Part shown: positions 1-12,800 of the stretch, one piece after another
Numbering within the stretch: the first letter of the stretch is position 1
Layout of the letters: every line of letters starts with the position of its first letter
Source: Saccoglossus kowalevskii
Taxonomy: Eukaryota > Hemichordata > Enteropneusta > Harrimaniidae
DNA: 64,000 nucleotides
Assembly: GCF_000003605.2 (NCBI RefSeq)
Contig: NW_003145790.1
Coordinates: 227,640 to 291,639, forward strand
Direction: 5' to 3'
Position numbers and translations under genes: made by a program
The notes under the pieces: generated by a model
Seen by the model: only the letters and a program-made list of their open reading frames with translations
The model's database searches: none
Told to the model about the DNA's origin: nothing

Positions 1-3000
1 TGCATTTCACATGACCCTGGGTAACCCGGTCACCGACGTGATATATATATATATATATCATTCACGTTGAATAACGTATGGAATAAACACGACGACATGC
101 ATTTCAATCCAATCTTATTTGGCACATTGAAATGCTATACTTAAACGTGGATAATGGGTCGTAAATGGTTGTGACTTTTGACAAAACATCAATGCTGCTG
201 CTGCTATACGCATTGTGTATTCATATTCATTTCGTATGGCGCCTGTGCGGTAATCACTGCGAAACATCTAACAGTTGTTAACATAAAAATTTACTGTGTC
301 CTGCGTCTTTTGATACAGTCTCATTCCAACAATTATCTAGCTGCAGTAGACCATGATAAAAGTGGCAAATGCGTACGGCATTATTCAGCCACATATGAAA
401 CGGATGTTTCCAGCTCAAACTCTCGCGAGACAGAAGTACACAAGAAAAATCTACTGATATACTCATATTACACTTAAATAAGTCACTGAAAAAAAACAGC
501 TTTTCGAAAAGACTTGACAAATACAATGCCGATTCACAAAGTAGTTGTTGTCGTCGTATTAACTGTGTCTTGGTAACATGTAATTATACTATGATAGTCG
601 TTCTGACATTGATACCATATCCTATTACCCAGCCAAAGTAGAGCGATTAATAAATAAACATTTCAAGTCAAAAAACACGAAGCAATATACAGCGAACAAA
701 CACAAGATAGGATAATACGTAATAGCATCTGAATAGAACGGGGTTTGGGGTCCATATCTCAAGGCGCACAATCAAGAAATGATGATTCGACAAGTTAAAC
801 TAATCATAAGTTTGGAATTACGTTTTTGTTTAATGTCAAACATTTACTTTAAAGTAGCGCCATCTTTAGAACTTATTGCATAGTTCGGTATACTTAAGTA
901 CTTTCACGACTGATAATAAGTGTTTTGAAAAATGTAATTACTGATGTATTTGTAGAGGAGATGCTCAAAGTATTTAATGATGTGTGTGCGCATGCTCGTG
1001 TCATGAGGGAACAGAATAAGTTCTCCAGTGAGTTCATAACGCTGCCAGCTAAGGGTGGCATAGTGATTGCTGGCGTTCACCACATCGACGCTTCAAAGTA
1101 CAACAAGACTTTTGGGCAAAATTGCGCTTGTCTCAAACCACGTACTTGTTTTCATACCGAATATCAACGGCGGCGTATTATTCAGTTCGTTATGTAGTAT
1201 GATGATATTAAAATGAATATTGCTTGCGCAAATACATTTGACACGCTGTGACGCAATCCTGGGAACACGCTGTGAATATGTCCCCGTTTGTGGTACTTGT
1301 GAAAACGGGTTGAACACCTCACAGAAATACGTAAGAATCACCGAATATAAAATGAGTCAGTCGCAATAGAGTGTTACCTATATTTAATTAAGTAGTACGG
1401 TTTTGTTTATATTTAAATAACAACATATTTTCGTGAGGGTAATATCACGATTTGCTGCCTGCCATAGGGAAGGTGGTCATTGATGGTGCCAGAGCCGAAG
1501 AATGCCCCAAATAAATAATACAGAATACCCCAAACATCAAAACAGAGTATCTTAATTAATGGCACGTTCGCTGTCTATTTTGGGTGGCTAAAGTTTCTTC
1601 AAAACCTTTAAATCAACTCGGAAAGCAACAGCGGCCGTGCAGCATTAGTGCAGCGAACGACAATTTGTTATGCGCAGTATCGTTGTGCAGTAGTTTGAAT
1701 GACAATACACACGCTATTTTGTTCAACGCTGTATTCGAAAAATCTCCGACACTAAACGTCTTATGTCAAATCAATTTAATCATTTTTTTTTATTAAGATG
1801 AGAATACTGACAGTGAGATTTGCGATCATGCAACCTCCGAGACTCGCGCTGTAGGACGTCACCTGTTTACGCGACCCGTCAACTATTTGGCGTATTTTCA
1901 AAAATCGACATGTAAGCCACATGCCACTACTCGCAATCACCTATGCCTTGGGGTGTAGGCGCTGGAAATGCCTTTTGATTTTTTTTGAATTAGCGAAACC
2001 GGTGAGTTATTTCTTCAAAGACAGTGGGTTACTTAAACAACTAGCCACGGGTGACAAAACTAATGATGCGTCGAGCCGTAGAAATCCGGTTATTTCATAT
2101 GTGTTGTGACAAGATAAAGTTACGGATTTCTTCTCATGTGGTTCCTGTGAACCCTAAAATAGACAATATTTTTGAAATGCCCCGGGAATATATGTTATTC
2201 GTGGAATCGTTACGAGTGTTCAGTTACCAATTATACAGTGGAGACTATTAAGAAATATTTATTAAGCTGTTCAAAACCGGCGACTCAAACTTAGAGTACA
2301 ACATTAAGTGTTATTCTTTAAATGTCTGAATGTTATAAAAATAATCGCGAGATTGTATACCATTATAATCGTCGTATCCAGCAATCATTGTCATACCTTA
2401 TCAGTCTATCCATCAACGTGTTATTCAAGTTACAAAACTGAGTAGATATTTTATTCAATTATATGCTAATTAGTATATGTATTCTAAACTTGTATTTTAT
2501 TAATATTTCATCCATGCGAAGGCATTGTACATTTGTCTACAGTAAGCACTTGGCCGAGGAGGAGATAATTTAGCTTAATTTAACTGAGAACCAGCTGGCG
2601 ATTAACCATTACCTAGACTCCCGGGACGGATGTGATTCATTATTATGCACTTATTAAACTGACCTAGAATTGTCTGCTCAGTTACTCGGTCATGCAGTAA
2701 ATTGTTAATGCAATCACAAATTAAAATTCCCTCGATTCCGCCGGCGTTGTCTCTCGGCGAATGTGAATAATTATGTAAGTATGTTAGATTATCTGATATT
2801 CACAGGTCAATGGCAAGGACAGTGACACAAAGTAAATGATAAGAGATCTGATTAAACACAAGTCATTGTCATCTGACGAATCTCAAATGCTTGCGTACAT
2901 GCCAGCAAATCCGTAGACTTTTTACGAATGGTATTATACAGTGACCGTCATATTTACGTCTCTAGTGTGAACGCAAGGTCATGTTATCTCTTTTTATCTT

Positions 3001-3600
3001 TACCGGGCGCAACTTATGCGGACATGTTTATTTCTAGTGTGAATGCAGTAGTCGTCACCATTTACGAAATAAACATGTCTTAATGTTTTAACAAATTGTG
3101 ATAAAGATCAGAACCTGGTTGAAAAAAATGATCATTTGGGGAAAAATTATATTGAATTTAGAAAAATACATACAAATGTGTAAATTTCTGCACCAAGATA
3201 TTGACTGAGGAATCTCGGCTCTCAATGTTTAACTTTCAAACTACTAGCCTAAAATCAAATTCCACTGTTTCTTTACTCTACAATAATGTAGGTAATTATA
3301 GAAAGGTGGGTTCGAATTCCTTCTGGTCCATAGTATCAATAGTAGTACAAATGAGAAAGACTGGGGTTTGGTTTGAGTATTTGTTTTGCGGTGTACAGAT
3401 AAATAAATATATGGTAATATATAACATACATTATTAGAATATGTTTTAAAACTTAAAATGATTTTCTTTTAAATAGAAATTTTAATTATGATTTGAAATA
3501 GCTTTATTTTTGAAGTCGCAATAATTGTTTTTTTTTTTCATTATATAAATATTTACCAGGTGTATTTCCTTATATTGGTACATTTGGGTCTAGGTATATT
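1..3600. other. Unassigned AT-rich DNA with short (AT)9 microsatellite
   Basis: No gene can be supported here. An (AT)9 run lies at 41-58. The open frames at 178-477 and 925-1197 (+) are under 100 codons and match no family I know. The second reads as a mildly acidic, then Cys-rich peptide with no motif. The stretch 1921-2010 is followed by a GTGAGT donor-like site at about 1998, but I see no matching acceptor or conserved frame. Confidence 0.5.
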
Positions 3601-3628
3601 TAAAAAGTGATGTTCATCGCGATGCGTC

Positions 3629-3664
3629 GTGTTGCATATGGGCTCCAAAGCCCATATTCAACGC
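3629..3664. other. Strong short hairpin
   Basis: An inverted repeat has inner arms ATATGGGCT (3636-3644) and AGCCCATAT (3649-3657) around a 4-nt loop. After one mismatch the pairing extends to GTTG/CAAC and then G-C/C-G, giving about 17 paired positions. The stem is too short for a standard animal pre-miRNA. It is not next to a recognisable gene. Confidence 0.5.
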
Positions 3665-4529
3665 GTGCAACGGGAATTTCGAACACGTCCCACTTCCACC
3701 ACTCGTCAAAGCGAATTAAATTCCAACGTGTTTAAGAATTGCATGTGGTACATGTTTTAATGTTTATTTTCCTGTTTCATAGTGTCTTCCTGGTTGTGGT
3801 TGCAAAGTGTGTGGGCTGGTGTTAGATATTGCAGTCTAACATCATTTCAGTATTTCTTAGGGTTTCCCTGGTGTAATGTCAGGATAATTCCAGATTGATT
3901 CGGAATGCATATGCATTCCCGATAGTCATTCTATTTCCGTTGGTATGGCTTCAACATTTTGAGGAATGATTCCCGTGGGCTCTATAAGAATGTACCCTTC
4001 CAGTGAAGGCAGCACAAAATTGTATAATTAACATTGTTCTTCAGAAACTATGCCACCCCTGACATACTTTAAGTCAAAGATCCTAACACTTGTTTTCAAT
4101 AATAATCCAACCTCGACGTAACCTAGTGAAATTGACACAGAAGAACACGAAGCGTGTACTCCAGTTTCTGTACGTGTAGGTATGTACGTGTGAACAATCG
4201 TAGATCATGAATATGTACAATGCTTTCATTATTATCATAGCAATCTTACGAATCATTCTCTTTTCTGAATTGCATTCCCGGACAGATTCGAGAGTAGGGC
4301 CATTTGCATCTAATTTTGAAAATATATTTTCGTGACAAAGTGGAGTTTCTGTCCAGCAAAACATGCAAACACACGCCGTTTGCATGTATTCAGGTTTTGA
4401 CTCGGAAGTTTCGAATGTCACCTGAACGCGGTATAATCGAATAGACGAGCTAATAGATTCCAGATTTTGAGAATTCAAACAATTTCTGGGAGGTCAATTT
4501 TACTTTATTGAAAACTAGTTTGGTTAACG

Positions 4530-4667
4530 TGAGTGTGTATGGAAATCTCTTTGCCTGACTGCCTATGGAAGTCTGTTCCTCTGACTGTCTATGAAATTAT
4601 GTTCGTCTGACTATCTAAGGAAGTCTGACTGTGTATATATTTCTACTCGCATGTCTATGTAAGTCTG
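4530..4667. repeat. Degenerate 26-bp tandem repeat, about 5 units
   Basis: Units start at about 4530, 4556, 4582, 4608 (an 18-bp short unit) and 4626, each opening TGACTGtcTATG or a close variant. The period of 26 is not a multiple of three, and the units carry different substitutions, so this is an old non-coding minisatellite. Confidence 0.6.
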
Positions 4668-4815
4668 TATATCAGAGAAATTTATAGATGTGATGAAATC
4701 TACTAACACACAACAAATATTTTACTTAAAAAACGTCAGTTCTCAATACTGTCATGAATTTGTTTTTGCGTATCTGTTAATCGACATAATTAGTTGACTA
4801 ATAGCTGAATTGCGG

Positions 4816-5409
4816 TGTTATGTCTGTCATCGTTTAGGCCTATTTGAAGTTTTGGACGGAACTTGGCTCAGTGATTTGGAACTAATTACGAGATAACCGC
4901 CGCTATTTAGAGTACTCATTCTGACAGTTGGTATTCGTAGTTATTAATGTAGTGAACGATTAATCAAAAGATATGACGTATTCAGTGCTTAGTGTGATTG
5001 GCTTTATGATTGAAAGTCACGCCCTAGAGTCTTTTTACTGTTTTGTAATTGGTTAGAGTTTTGAAAATGAATAAAGAGAGTTTGAGTTGGTCTTGAGGAG
5101 TACACCAGAACAGACCCAGTCCGAGAGAGACTTGTGGCGAGCCTTGACGCAGTCTAAAAGAGTCTTGGTTCAGCCTTGCGATAGTCTTGGGGATTTGTCC
5201 CCAGGGCGCTGTGTCTTACAGAGTGCTAGACTGTCCGACTAAGACGAGAGCTGAAACGTATTTCGTTGTGTGTGTATTATTTGACTGTAAAGCTTAAGTG
5301 ACTTTCCCGATCCCGCACCTCAAGGGGACGAGATATAGAGACGAGACGAGATTCCCCCCTGGCAAGTGTGGAGAACCCGAGAGTAGGAGAATTTCCCCCT
5401 GATAATACA
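4816..5409 (+). mobile_element. Possible solo LTR fossil (Ty3/Gypsy-like), weak
   Basis: The segment opens with TG, ends with CA, is about 594 bp long, carries an AATAAA at 5070-5075, and then has a GC-richer block with repeated AGTCT/GTCTTG words and a polypurine/C-run tail. This resembles the R-U5 part of Gypsy LTRs in marine invertebrates as I remember them. No target duplication and no second LTR are visible in the window. It would be an old relic, and the assignment is tentative. Confidence 0.22.
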
Positions 5410-6224
5410 AACGATCCGTCATACTTGTATGTGTGCAAATAGTTGCTACCACCGTAACCGTATGTCACTGTATTTGGGATTGTGATACATTAGCATAAAT
5501 GTGTACTTGTCAAATTCACAATTTGTTGCTTCAGCTCTACGAAATACATTCATATATTTTATTTTATTTTGTCACATTCTTTTTCATGTATAAGTACGAA
5601 ATGAGTTTTGAAAATGTCTCGTTATATTAAGATTCCATTAGATAACCATATACTATTTCTGCACAGCGAATTTCGAAGGAAATGGCGATAACGATGATGA
5701 TAAATTGTACGGGTCCCGGACGACACCCAAAGATGATCCCATGCTAGCGATTAATGTATTACTAATATTTATGAATGATACAATCATGTAATTCATCTTG
5801 TTTAATGGTGTGTTGTTCAATTACAATAATATTTCCACTGATTAACACTATCTGCCGGATTGTCAACAGTTGACGTACCCGGCTAACCGAAACAGCATCA
5901 GTCTTATCTCTGCTTTCCGTTTGAACACTTATAAGTTTTTTTTTTTTTTTTTGCTTCTCGCGATACGGTAATAAAAAGTGGTAACAGCTTAACTGGGTAC
6001 AGTACTTTTTTTCAAGAATGTTGCTACGTGTTTTGCTATATTTTAGGTACTAAGCCATTTCTCTGATTACCCATAATGCTGTTGTCGCTCGATAGAACTT
6101 GCTTCTATTTAGCAAGTCTCATCGTGAAAACGCCATATAGCAGTTCATTCTGATGTAACTAATCATAGTTGAGGCCGGGAATTTGACCAATAACATAGAA
6201 GCAAAAAATATTACAACAGACCAC
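5410..6224. other. Unassigned AT-rich DNA
   Basis: No gene seen. A poly-T run of about 18 lies near 5937-5954. Short frames only. Confidence 0.5.
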
Positions 6225-6288
6225 AGACGAAAATGGCCACCCAGATCTCGTTGGGAGGAAGAGAGTCACGAGACTTGAGTTTTGCACC
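6225..6288 (+). repeat. Interspersed repeat R1, copy 1
   Basis: A segment of about 64 bp starting AGACGAAAATGGCC matches 39982-40044 in the same orientation. The two share the order AAATGGCC, AGATCTCGT, GAGACTTGAGTTT with substitutions between. The flanks do not match. Family unknown; it may be a fragment of a longer dispersed element. Confidence 0.55.
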
Positions 6289-6379
6289 GAAATAATATAT
6301 TTTGCGTAAAAAGTCATTCGCTGACCACATTTTGAAAAAAAAAAAAAATAATATCGCATTTGTAAACATTTGTTACAAT

Positions 6380-6393
6380 GTTACCTAACAACC
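6380..6393. promoter_or_regulatory. Degenerate RFX X-box-like palindrome
   Basis: GTTACCTAACAACC fits the RFX consensus (GTNRCC, short spacer, RGYAAC) apart from one position in the second half-site. A perfect version lies 317 bp downstream. RFX factors drive ciliary genes in animals, but no ciliary gene is visible here. Confidence 0.3.
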
Positions 6394-6696
6394 TTAAACT
6401 CGAGGGCAAGACGTTCGAGTAAGAATATTCTCAAAATTCCCTTTTCCGCTATACTAATGTAAATCACAATGTGAAAATGTTTGCCCGCTGTAAATGTGTG
6501 TAAGTTATCTGAGCTGCTTAAATAAGGTAGACCATAGCGCTCTTGGGGAGTGAAATGTTTGAAAAGATTGTGCAAATTCATTCTTTATATTGCAGATGTT
6601 TATTTTTATTTATTCAACGTATTGTACACATTGCTTTTCCTCCGATACTTCCGCCCAATAGAAACTCCAAAGATACGTCACAAATGCTACGCCATT

Positions 6697-6710
6697 GTTG
6701 CCTAGCAACC
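6697..6710. promoter_or_regulatory. Perfect RFX X-box (GTTGCC-T-AGCAAC)
   Basis: GTTGCCTAGCAACC has both RFX half-sites intact with a 1-nt spacer. A CCAAT-like box (6656-6660) and an ACGTCA half-CRE (about 6675) lie just upstream, which is promoter-like. No adjacent coding exon was recognised on either strand, so the target gene, if any, is unknown. Confidence 0.4.
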
Positions 6711-7420
6711 GATTGAAACTATCCGGGGTGCGCAATAACGCGTGGATTACATAGCCTAGGGATAACCATTTATGTTATGTTTTTCTAATGAGAAAAGAGA
6801 TTTGTACACGATTCGTTAAAAACGTCATCAGTGATATAATAAGTCGAAGATGGATGAGTAGATTTTAAACTCAAATATTTATGATTTCTGTCATATATGA
6901 AAACAGTGTTATTATGTTATTTCTTAAATTACCCAGAGTTTTGTTGATGCATGATAAAATCGATTTATAATTCACGAATACACTACATATAAATGACATG
7001 TTAACAGTGCTAGTATTGTTCCGCCATATTATATATATAGTTTCTTTATTTACAATTTGTATATATCGACAGAAGATTGCACGGCAATGCACAGTGTTAT
7101 AAGATTGTTCCAGTTGAATACTAAGCATAAAATAGATAAATATATAAATAAACACATTCCATTTTATGCAGCGGTTGTTGTTTTAGTTTTGGGTACGAAG
7201 GGCTTCTTTTTTGCCCAAAGTAGGGAAAAAATCAGCCATTATATAAATAAATATGCATTGTGCTTTGTCGATGACATAGAACGCAAATAACATGTTTAAA
7301 GTATGTTGTTTGTTGTTTTCGTTCAACGCAAACGAAAGTTCCCCATGTTGCAACGCCCGAAAAAACAATAACATGCTCTGACAGTCGCACGAGTTTACAT
7401 TCGAGATACCGAATGTATCC

Positions 7421-7529
7421 TATTTGCATATGACGTCATATGAGCGTTCCATCATACAATATGACGACGCGTTGTTTACGCACATCATCACTGTCTTGCG
7501 GGAAACAGTCTCTTGCATCGGAACTTGAG
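7421..7529 (+). promoter_or_regulatory. POU octamer/CRE palindrome with possible first exon
   Basis: The octamer ATTTGCAT (7422-7429) overlaps a perfect 16-bp palindrome, CATATGACGTCATATG (7427-7442), whose core is a full CRE (TGACGTCA, 7431-7438). About 90 bp downstream, GAG|GTAAGG at 7529/7530 is a good 5' splice site. Promoter, short untranslated first exon and donor is one reading. No TATA box is clear and no downstream exon has been joined to it. The motifs are seen directly; the exon is inference. Confidence 0.3.
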
Positions 7530-8551
7530 GTAAGGGAATGGGGATGTGAATGCGTATGTGTCCTAGTGGAGAACACCAGCAGGCCATGAACTTGTCTTTT
7601 TTCTCAGTAACTCATTTTGTTTTTTTAAACATGTGCAAAGTTAAAAACATACGACGTCACGATTCACCCGCGTATGTAGAAACATTGGCGAGGTTGTCAA
7701 TATTCAGACAATCACGTTAAAACATTCAGTATCCCGCAATGGGAGAAAAATCTCTTTATGTCAGCAAAAAAATGTGAAAGTGCGTTCTAGGGGTGAACGT
7801 AAGTAAATAACGAGTACTCACTGACAACAGGAGAAATGCATTGTATCGGTATCCAGGGATTACATCACGCTGTGATGGGGAAGACAAATCTTGGCTTTTT
7901 ATTGCTTTGTTGACGACAAATTTCCGCTTCAATAAAAGTGCATACGATTGCGGGAAGCTGAGAAACGTGTGAACTCACCAGTAAACTTATCGGCAAAGTG
8001 AATTGTAGTTGAATGGTATAACGGCCGATGGAAGAAATGCGGGGAAATTTGTAGTTCGTGATCACATGACGAATTACGAACCTCTCACCATCTCATGAAT
8101 ATTCATGAGATTGTGCAATTCAAACCAACAAATTTGCTCTGGCAAGTAGAATCGTTGTTAATCAAAATAAAAAAATCTCTCAAAAACATCGTTAAATGTT
8201 ATTCCTGTACTGTCTGTACACGTCAGCATTGTATTTGCTTCACCGCTGAAAAAAACGTTCCAGGTTACGCTAATAAAAATCTAAACACAATAAACACTAT
8301 TTATAGACCTGCAATCCGTTAATTAATCGAGGTGACAGCATCAATCATCTCATTTCAGCTGTATGCTGTAACTAATAATATTTCCCATATATAATCATTT
8401 CTACTGTGGCAATTTCGCCGAAACATCATAACTTTTTGTAAATTTGTAGTAGCTTAAAGGTTCGAGTGTGCCGCTCCAGCTCACGCATGGTCAATATGAC
8501 TTTTTATTTCAGCGCGTCTGAACGCTGGTGATCTTTTCTTTGTGTTTTGCA
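7530..8551. other. Unassigned DNA
   Basis: No gene supported. A further donor-like GTAAGT lies at about 7799. Frames on both strands are short. Confidence 0.45.
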
Positions 8552-8724
8552 CTGGGCGCCATTTGCAATAATTACCGCCTGCGACTTATTTGTTACCTTC
8601 TAATCACCAAAAACACCAAATACCTAATTAAAGATTGGTAATTTCTCTGTCTGTACCCGTTGGTGTGCACAACAGTTAAAATCTTCATTTTTGTTTTATA
8701 CGAGACCCATATCTCGCGCATGCG
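8552..8724 (+). repeat. Interspersed repeat R2, copy 1
   Basis: About 173 bp, starting CTGGGCGCC and ending at a GCGCATGCG word. It aligns along its whole length with 15331-15501 in the same orientation. Shared words include AATTACCGCC, ACCTAATTAAAG, GTTGGTGTGC and GACCCATATCTCGCGCATG. The next ~30 bp (to about 8755) match 25187-25235 instead, so the full repeat is probably longer than either pair shows. No poly-A tail, RNA polymerase III box B or TIR was found. Confidence 0.65.
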
Positions 8725-9835
8725 TGGCGCGACGACCACCGCCATTTAACAATAAATGAGCGTTTATAGTAATTGCAGCAAAAACCCCTCCTCGATAAAG
8801 CATATTGTTCAGTGGCGAATAGGTTATATTCCGTTCATCGCGAGATGTCGCGTCTTGCGTGAAAGGCGCCGACTGAAAATTTGCCGCTACGTTCGAACGA
8901 TTTGTTTTTGAAATTGAATTTTTTTTAATAGCTCGTCAATGTCGAAATCCCGATCATTGAGAGGAGAATATTGCATTTAGATAACTCAACTTCATCAATT
9001 AACCATCATTAAATATATATAGCATATTATTATTGGCGGCAGTATCTACAACACTGTCGCGTTAGTTGAATCCTACGTGATGTATGACGTCACCACCACG
9101 CTATCACCTTTGTTTGTCCTGTTTTGGCGTCGATTTCACGCATAGCGCGAGATCTCGCATTGAATGGAAAATGGTTTAGTAAGGAAGCGGGTATTACACT
9201 TTGATTACGGTGTTAAAATTTCCGCTCATAACTACGTGAGATTGCCCACGTGGCGATTATGCATTTACGATCGTGTAATTAACCCGGGTAATTACCCTCC
9301 TCGTTGGAGCTAAAATTTAAGTTAATAACTTAGAAGTATTTCAGTATTAAATTGGGATCATTGTCGGAGCCTTAGATATCAATGTCATATATTTAACGTC
9401 TTATTCACCCTCGGGTATTCCCGGAGTATCATGAAATGGTGGGCAGATGGGTTAATTATAGAATTTGAATAATGCGTTGTCGGAGCTCATACATCATAAG
9501 TCATAATGGTAAGTAAATAAATGGCTACCTCTGCTTGAATTCGAGTAACGTAGTCAACAATTAAACAACAGTGTTAATAAAACACTACTTAAGACACTCA
9601 TTTTAAGTAGGACTTAGAAAGGGCAATTTGGATAACCCCACCACGTCAGCGATTTGTTTTTTTAAGAGCACAAGTGTAGATGTTGCCCTCTATCGACACC
9701 GGGGAGTATCGGTAGAGGTTGTTTTCGCGCGGTTATCTACTGAGCGATTTACCAGCCGTGCGTAAAGATAGAAGCTAGAATTTATGTTGTTTGAGACACG
9801 GAATCACGTCATTCTTGAAGTGTGGCTTGTAGGCA
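8725..9835. other. Unassigned DNA with a CRE
   Basis: No gene supported. A full CRE octamer TGACGTCA lies at 9085-9092. A donor-like GTAAGT lies near 9510. Confidence 0.45.
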
Positions 9836-9859
9836 ATATATGGAACACGTTCCATATAT
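9836..9859. other. 24-bp near-perfect palindrome
   Basis: The arms ATATATGGAAC (9836-9846) and GTTCCATATAT (9849-9859) are exact complements around a 2-nt centre. Each half resembles a CArG/TATA-type AT-rich core, but the spacing fits no receptor or CArG consensus I know. Confidence 0.5.
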
Positions 9860-12800
9860 ACACGTTTCTAGGTACCATTCTAAATAGTGCTTTCTGCCGA
9901 CAATTGCTAAAACTTGATCATTGCAGTGCAATAACAAGTGGAAGCCATTAGCCGAGATTGTTTTTCTAAACTACATACGCATAATGAATATCACTCAAAT
10001 AACTGCTACGTTATTGTGCCTTCATATTTTGACAACTTAATAAGCGTTAGACGGGCTTTTGAAAGTACTGAAAGTATTGACTCATTTTTAGCTAATCATT
10101 CTTCGTTTTCGCAATGAATTTGAAAACACAACTTAAGCACATTATTCTGGCATGACCCTACAGATATTACAAAGCTTGCACAATTTGTCGGTACTCATGG
10201 ATATTATAGAACAACTAAATTAATAGATCTGTTCACGACCCTCGCTATGCAACGCGTTGCTCCAGTGTGATTCATGTCGCCTGAATCCACGTAAGGAGAA
10301 CGGTGGTATTACGGGCATTGTAGAACGACACCAACATTGGCAAGTTTGAGAGTGTCGGGTCGTTAACGCGATTCAATAACACGCTTGAAATACCCACCGA
10401 AATACAGTGGATATTTTAACCCTTCGTGAGTGTTGCTTCAACTAGGAGTGTGATTTGTTCGATTAAATTACCATGCTTATGAGAAAACCGATGGCGCGTG
10501 AACAAATCGTCAGACTATTTCGAATTGTGCTTAATTGTGGTTCGCTATGCTTTTGAATAAATTGATACCTCGACATGAAGCAACAAAGTACGCATGCGCT
10601 TAGATGTGTACTCTTTTTTTTTTTAACAATTGGTACACTAGTTGCGCTGACGCGGAGCTGAGAGACGTGTATGGCTCGTTAAAGTACACCCAGTTCACTC
10701 ATACGAACACTTTGAATATCTGTACCGTTGTGCGTGATAGAGGTACATTGTAAACGGTGAGTACATCATAAGTTTTCGCCGAAATTATGCACTATGGATG
10801 GACACATGCATCCCTACGATATTCAAATAACTGTGAACTGTAGGCGATCACCGCAAATTTAAATTTTAAATAATTGAGTAATCTGGTTAAATTAGGGATG
10901 TCATCATTTAATTATTAGTTACCGTCTGCTTTGTGTATCCAAGTATGTCGAATTCTCATATGTCTTATTTAACTGAGGGCTACTGTCTGCTGGCGTGTCT
11001 TTCCAAATATGGCGATACGAATTAATCATTACGGCAATAACTGTCCCATGCTATGGCACCGGTTATTTTCAATCAACGTTATTAGTTGCGTGATTTCACC
11101 AGCGCTTCGTAATCACCATCTGTCTCTATTTGTATTTTTTTATTATTATTCCCCCTATATACGTCATATTAAAATGCGGTCAATTACGTGTAAAACGAAC
11201 AACATATTTACACACGTTGCACACACCGCATTGGACCTATATCGCCGTGAAACGACCACCTTCTTTCATGATAAACACAGTCGAGAAGTTGCTACAAGGC
11301 CTATGTCCGCATGAAGCTCTGCAGGCTTCACGCCCCCCAAGATTGCCGACGTTGGTGGCCCTGAATGTGACAGCTACACTCACTTTTCAAAGATAAGGTA
11401 AACGTGACTGCATTCGTACTTGCGCAACGTGATATTACGATGAAGCTGCGTCCTACACAGCCCAACAAAATAAACGGTATCCCCATGACCTTCATAACAT
11501 TCAACTGTAATTTTTCAGCAGGAGGGTGAGTAATTGGGTTAATGAAGCTGATTAGCGTGAACATGGTAGGGTTAATACGTTAATAGGGCAGCCGTGTCGC
11601 GCGGTGGTGACGAGGTGGTACCGTTCAGTAGTTGTAATGAGTGGTCGCACGATGTGATGTTACCATGGGAAAAAATCGAATTAACATGGCGGACAAAATT
11701 AGAACAGTCCTATTTTGCAACTGAATGAAAACACGGACTACATGAGCTTATTTCGCCGGATTGAACGAATTGGGACTAAGCGCTGACCCGGGTGACGTCA
11801 CACGCAACCCGGCAATATGTACAGGACAATAATTGTAAAGCAATCGGCGAGGGCCTGTACACCCGCACAATGTCCGCAATCAAGCGTAAAATATATAAAT
11901 GTTTTTATTTCGTGTTTATTAAATGCACGCGTCGCTACCCACGTGTCAATCCGGGATATGCTTGTCACGATTCATATTTGCAGCACGATATCGGGGACCT
12001 ACTCACCCATGGAGTCGTTGACATGATACGTTGTTATTAGTTTAAAGTGGTACGTTTAAGTATTTGGAAACAAAACATATTGACTCATTTTTTTATGATA
12101 AATGTTTTGTACTGGCCCAGTCATTGAATCCACCTTCCAGTACGCGTCGCAAAACACATACTCATTTTGTTCATGTTACAAACAAAATTGACCATTGAAA
12201 TATTACGTCGGCAATGCGGTGAACCGCCATTTTGTTGTTAGGATTCACTCGATCTCATTGTTACTGACTATGTAGGCCAGTGAAAACAGAGCTTTGTTTT
12301 TGCAAAATTCGAGTGTTTTTTTTTAAATAAAATCGCTTGGGTAATTTTTATATCAAACCAATAAATCGTCATTTTAACGAAATATTTTGTTAAATGTTCA
12401 CTATATTCCTCCCTGTTATTTTGCAATAATTGGTAGTACACACCGGAATACTGTCCATGCTTACAACTAGTATATTTAACTAGAAACAAAATCTCAGTAC
12501 ATATGCATCACTTATATATAACAATATACAAATGTGTAGTATATTTTCGAGGTTATAACTATTACTCAGTCTTGGTATACCCAAAGTAACGCTACAATAC
12601 CCGAAATTTGCACATATATACAGCTTCTGGGCCGCACGGGCACCCACGGACTAGGTTTCCCATTCATTTTCAAAACAAATATTACAAAAGTGGAAATAAA
12701 AATATCGCACAATATTTCATTCGATACTCATGATCCATGCACTGGATGCCATTTTTGTATTTCGAACTGTTTTATTTAAAATAAACATTGTTTTCCCGTC

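Noticed and set aside
3300-3330. GGGTTCGAATTCC, similar to a tRNA box B
   Set aside because: One base too many for box B; no box A at the right distance and no cloverleaf.
4083-4478. 131-codon minus-strand frame
   Set aside because: No domain, no splice context and biased composition. A few frames this long are expected by chance in a window of this size and AT content.
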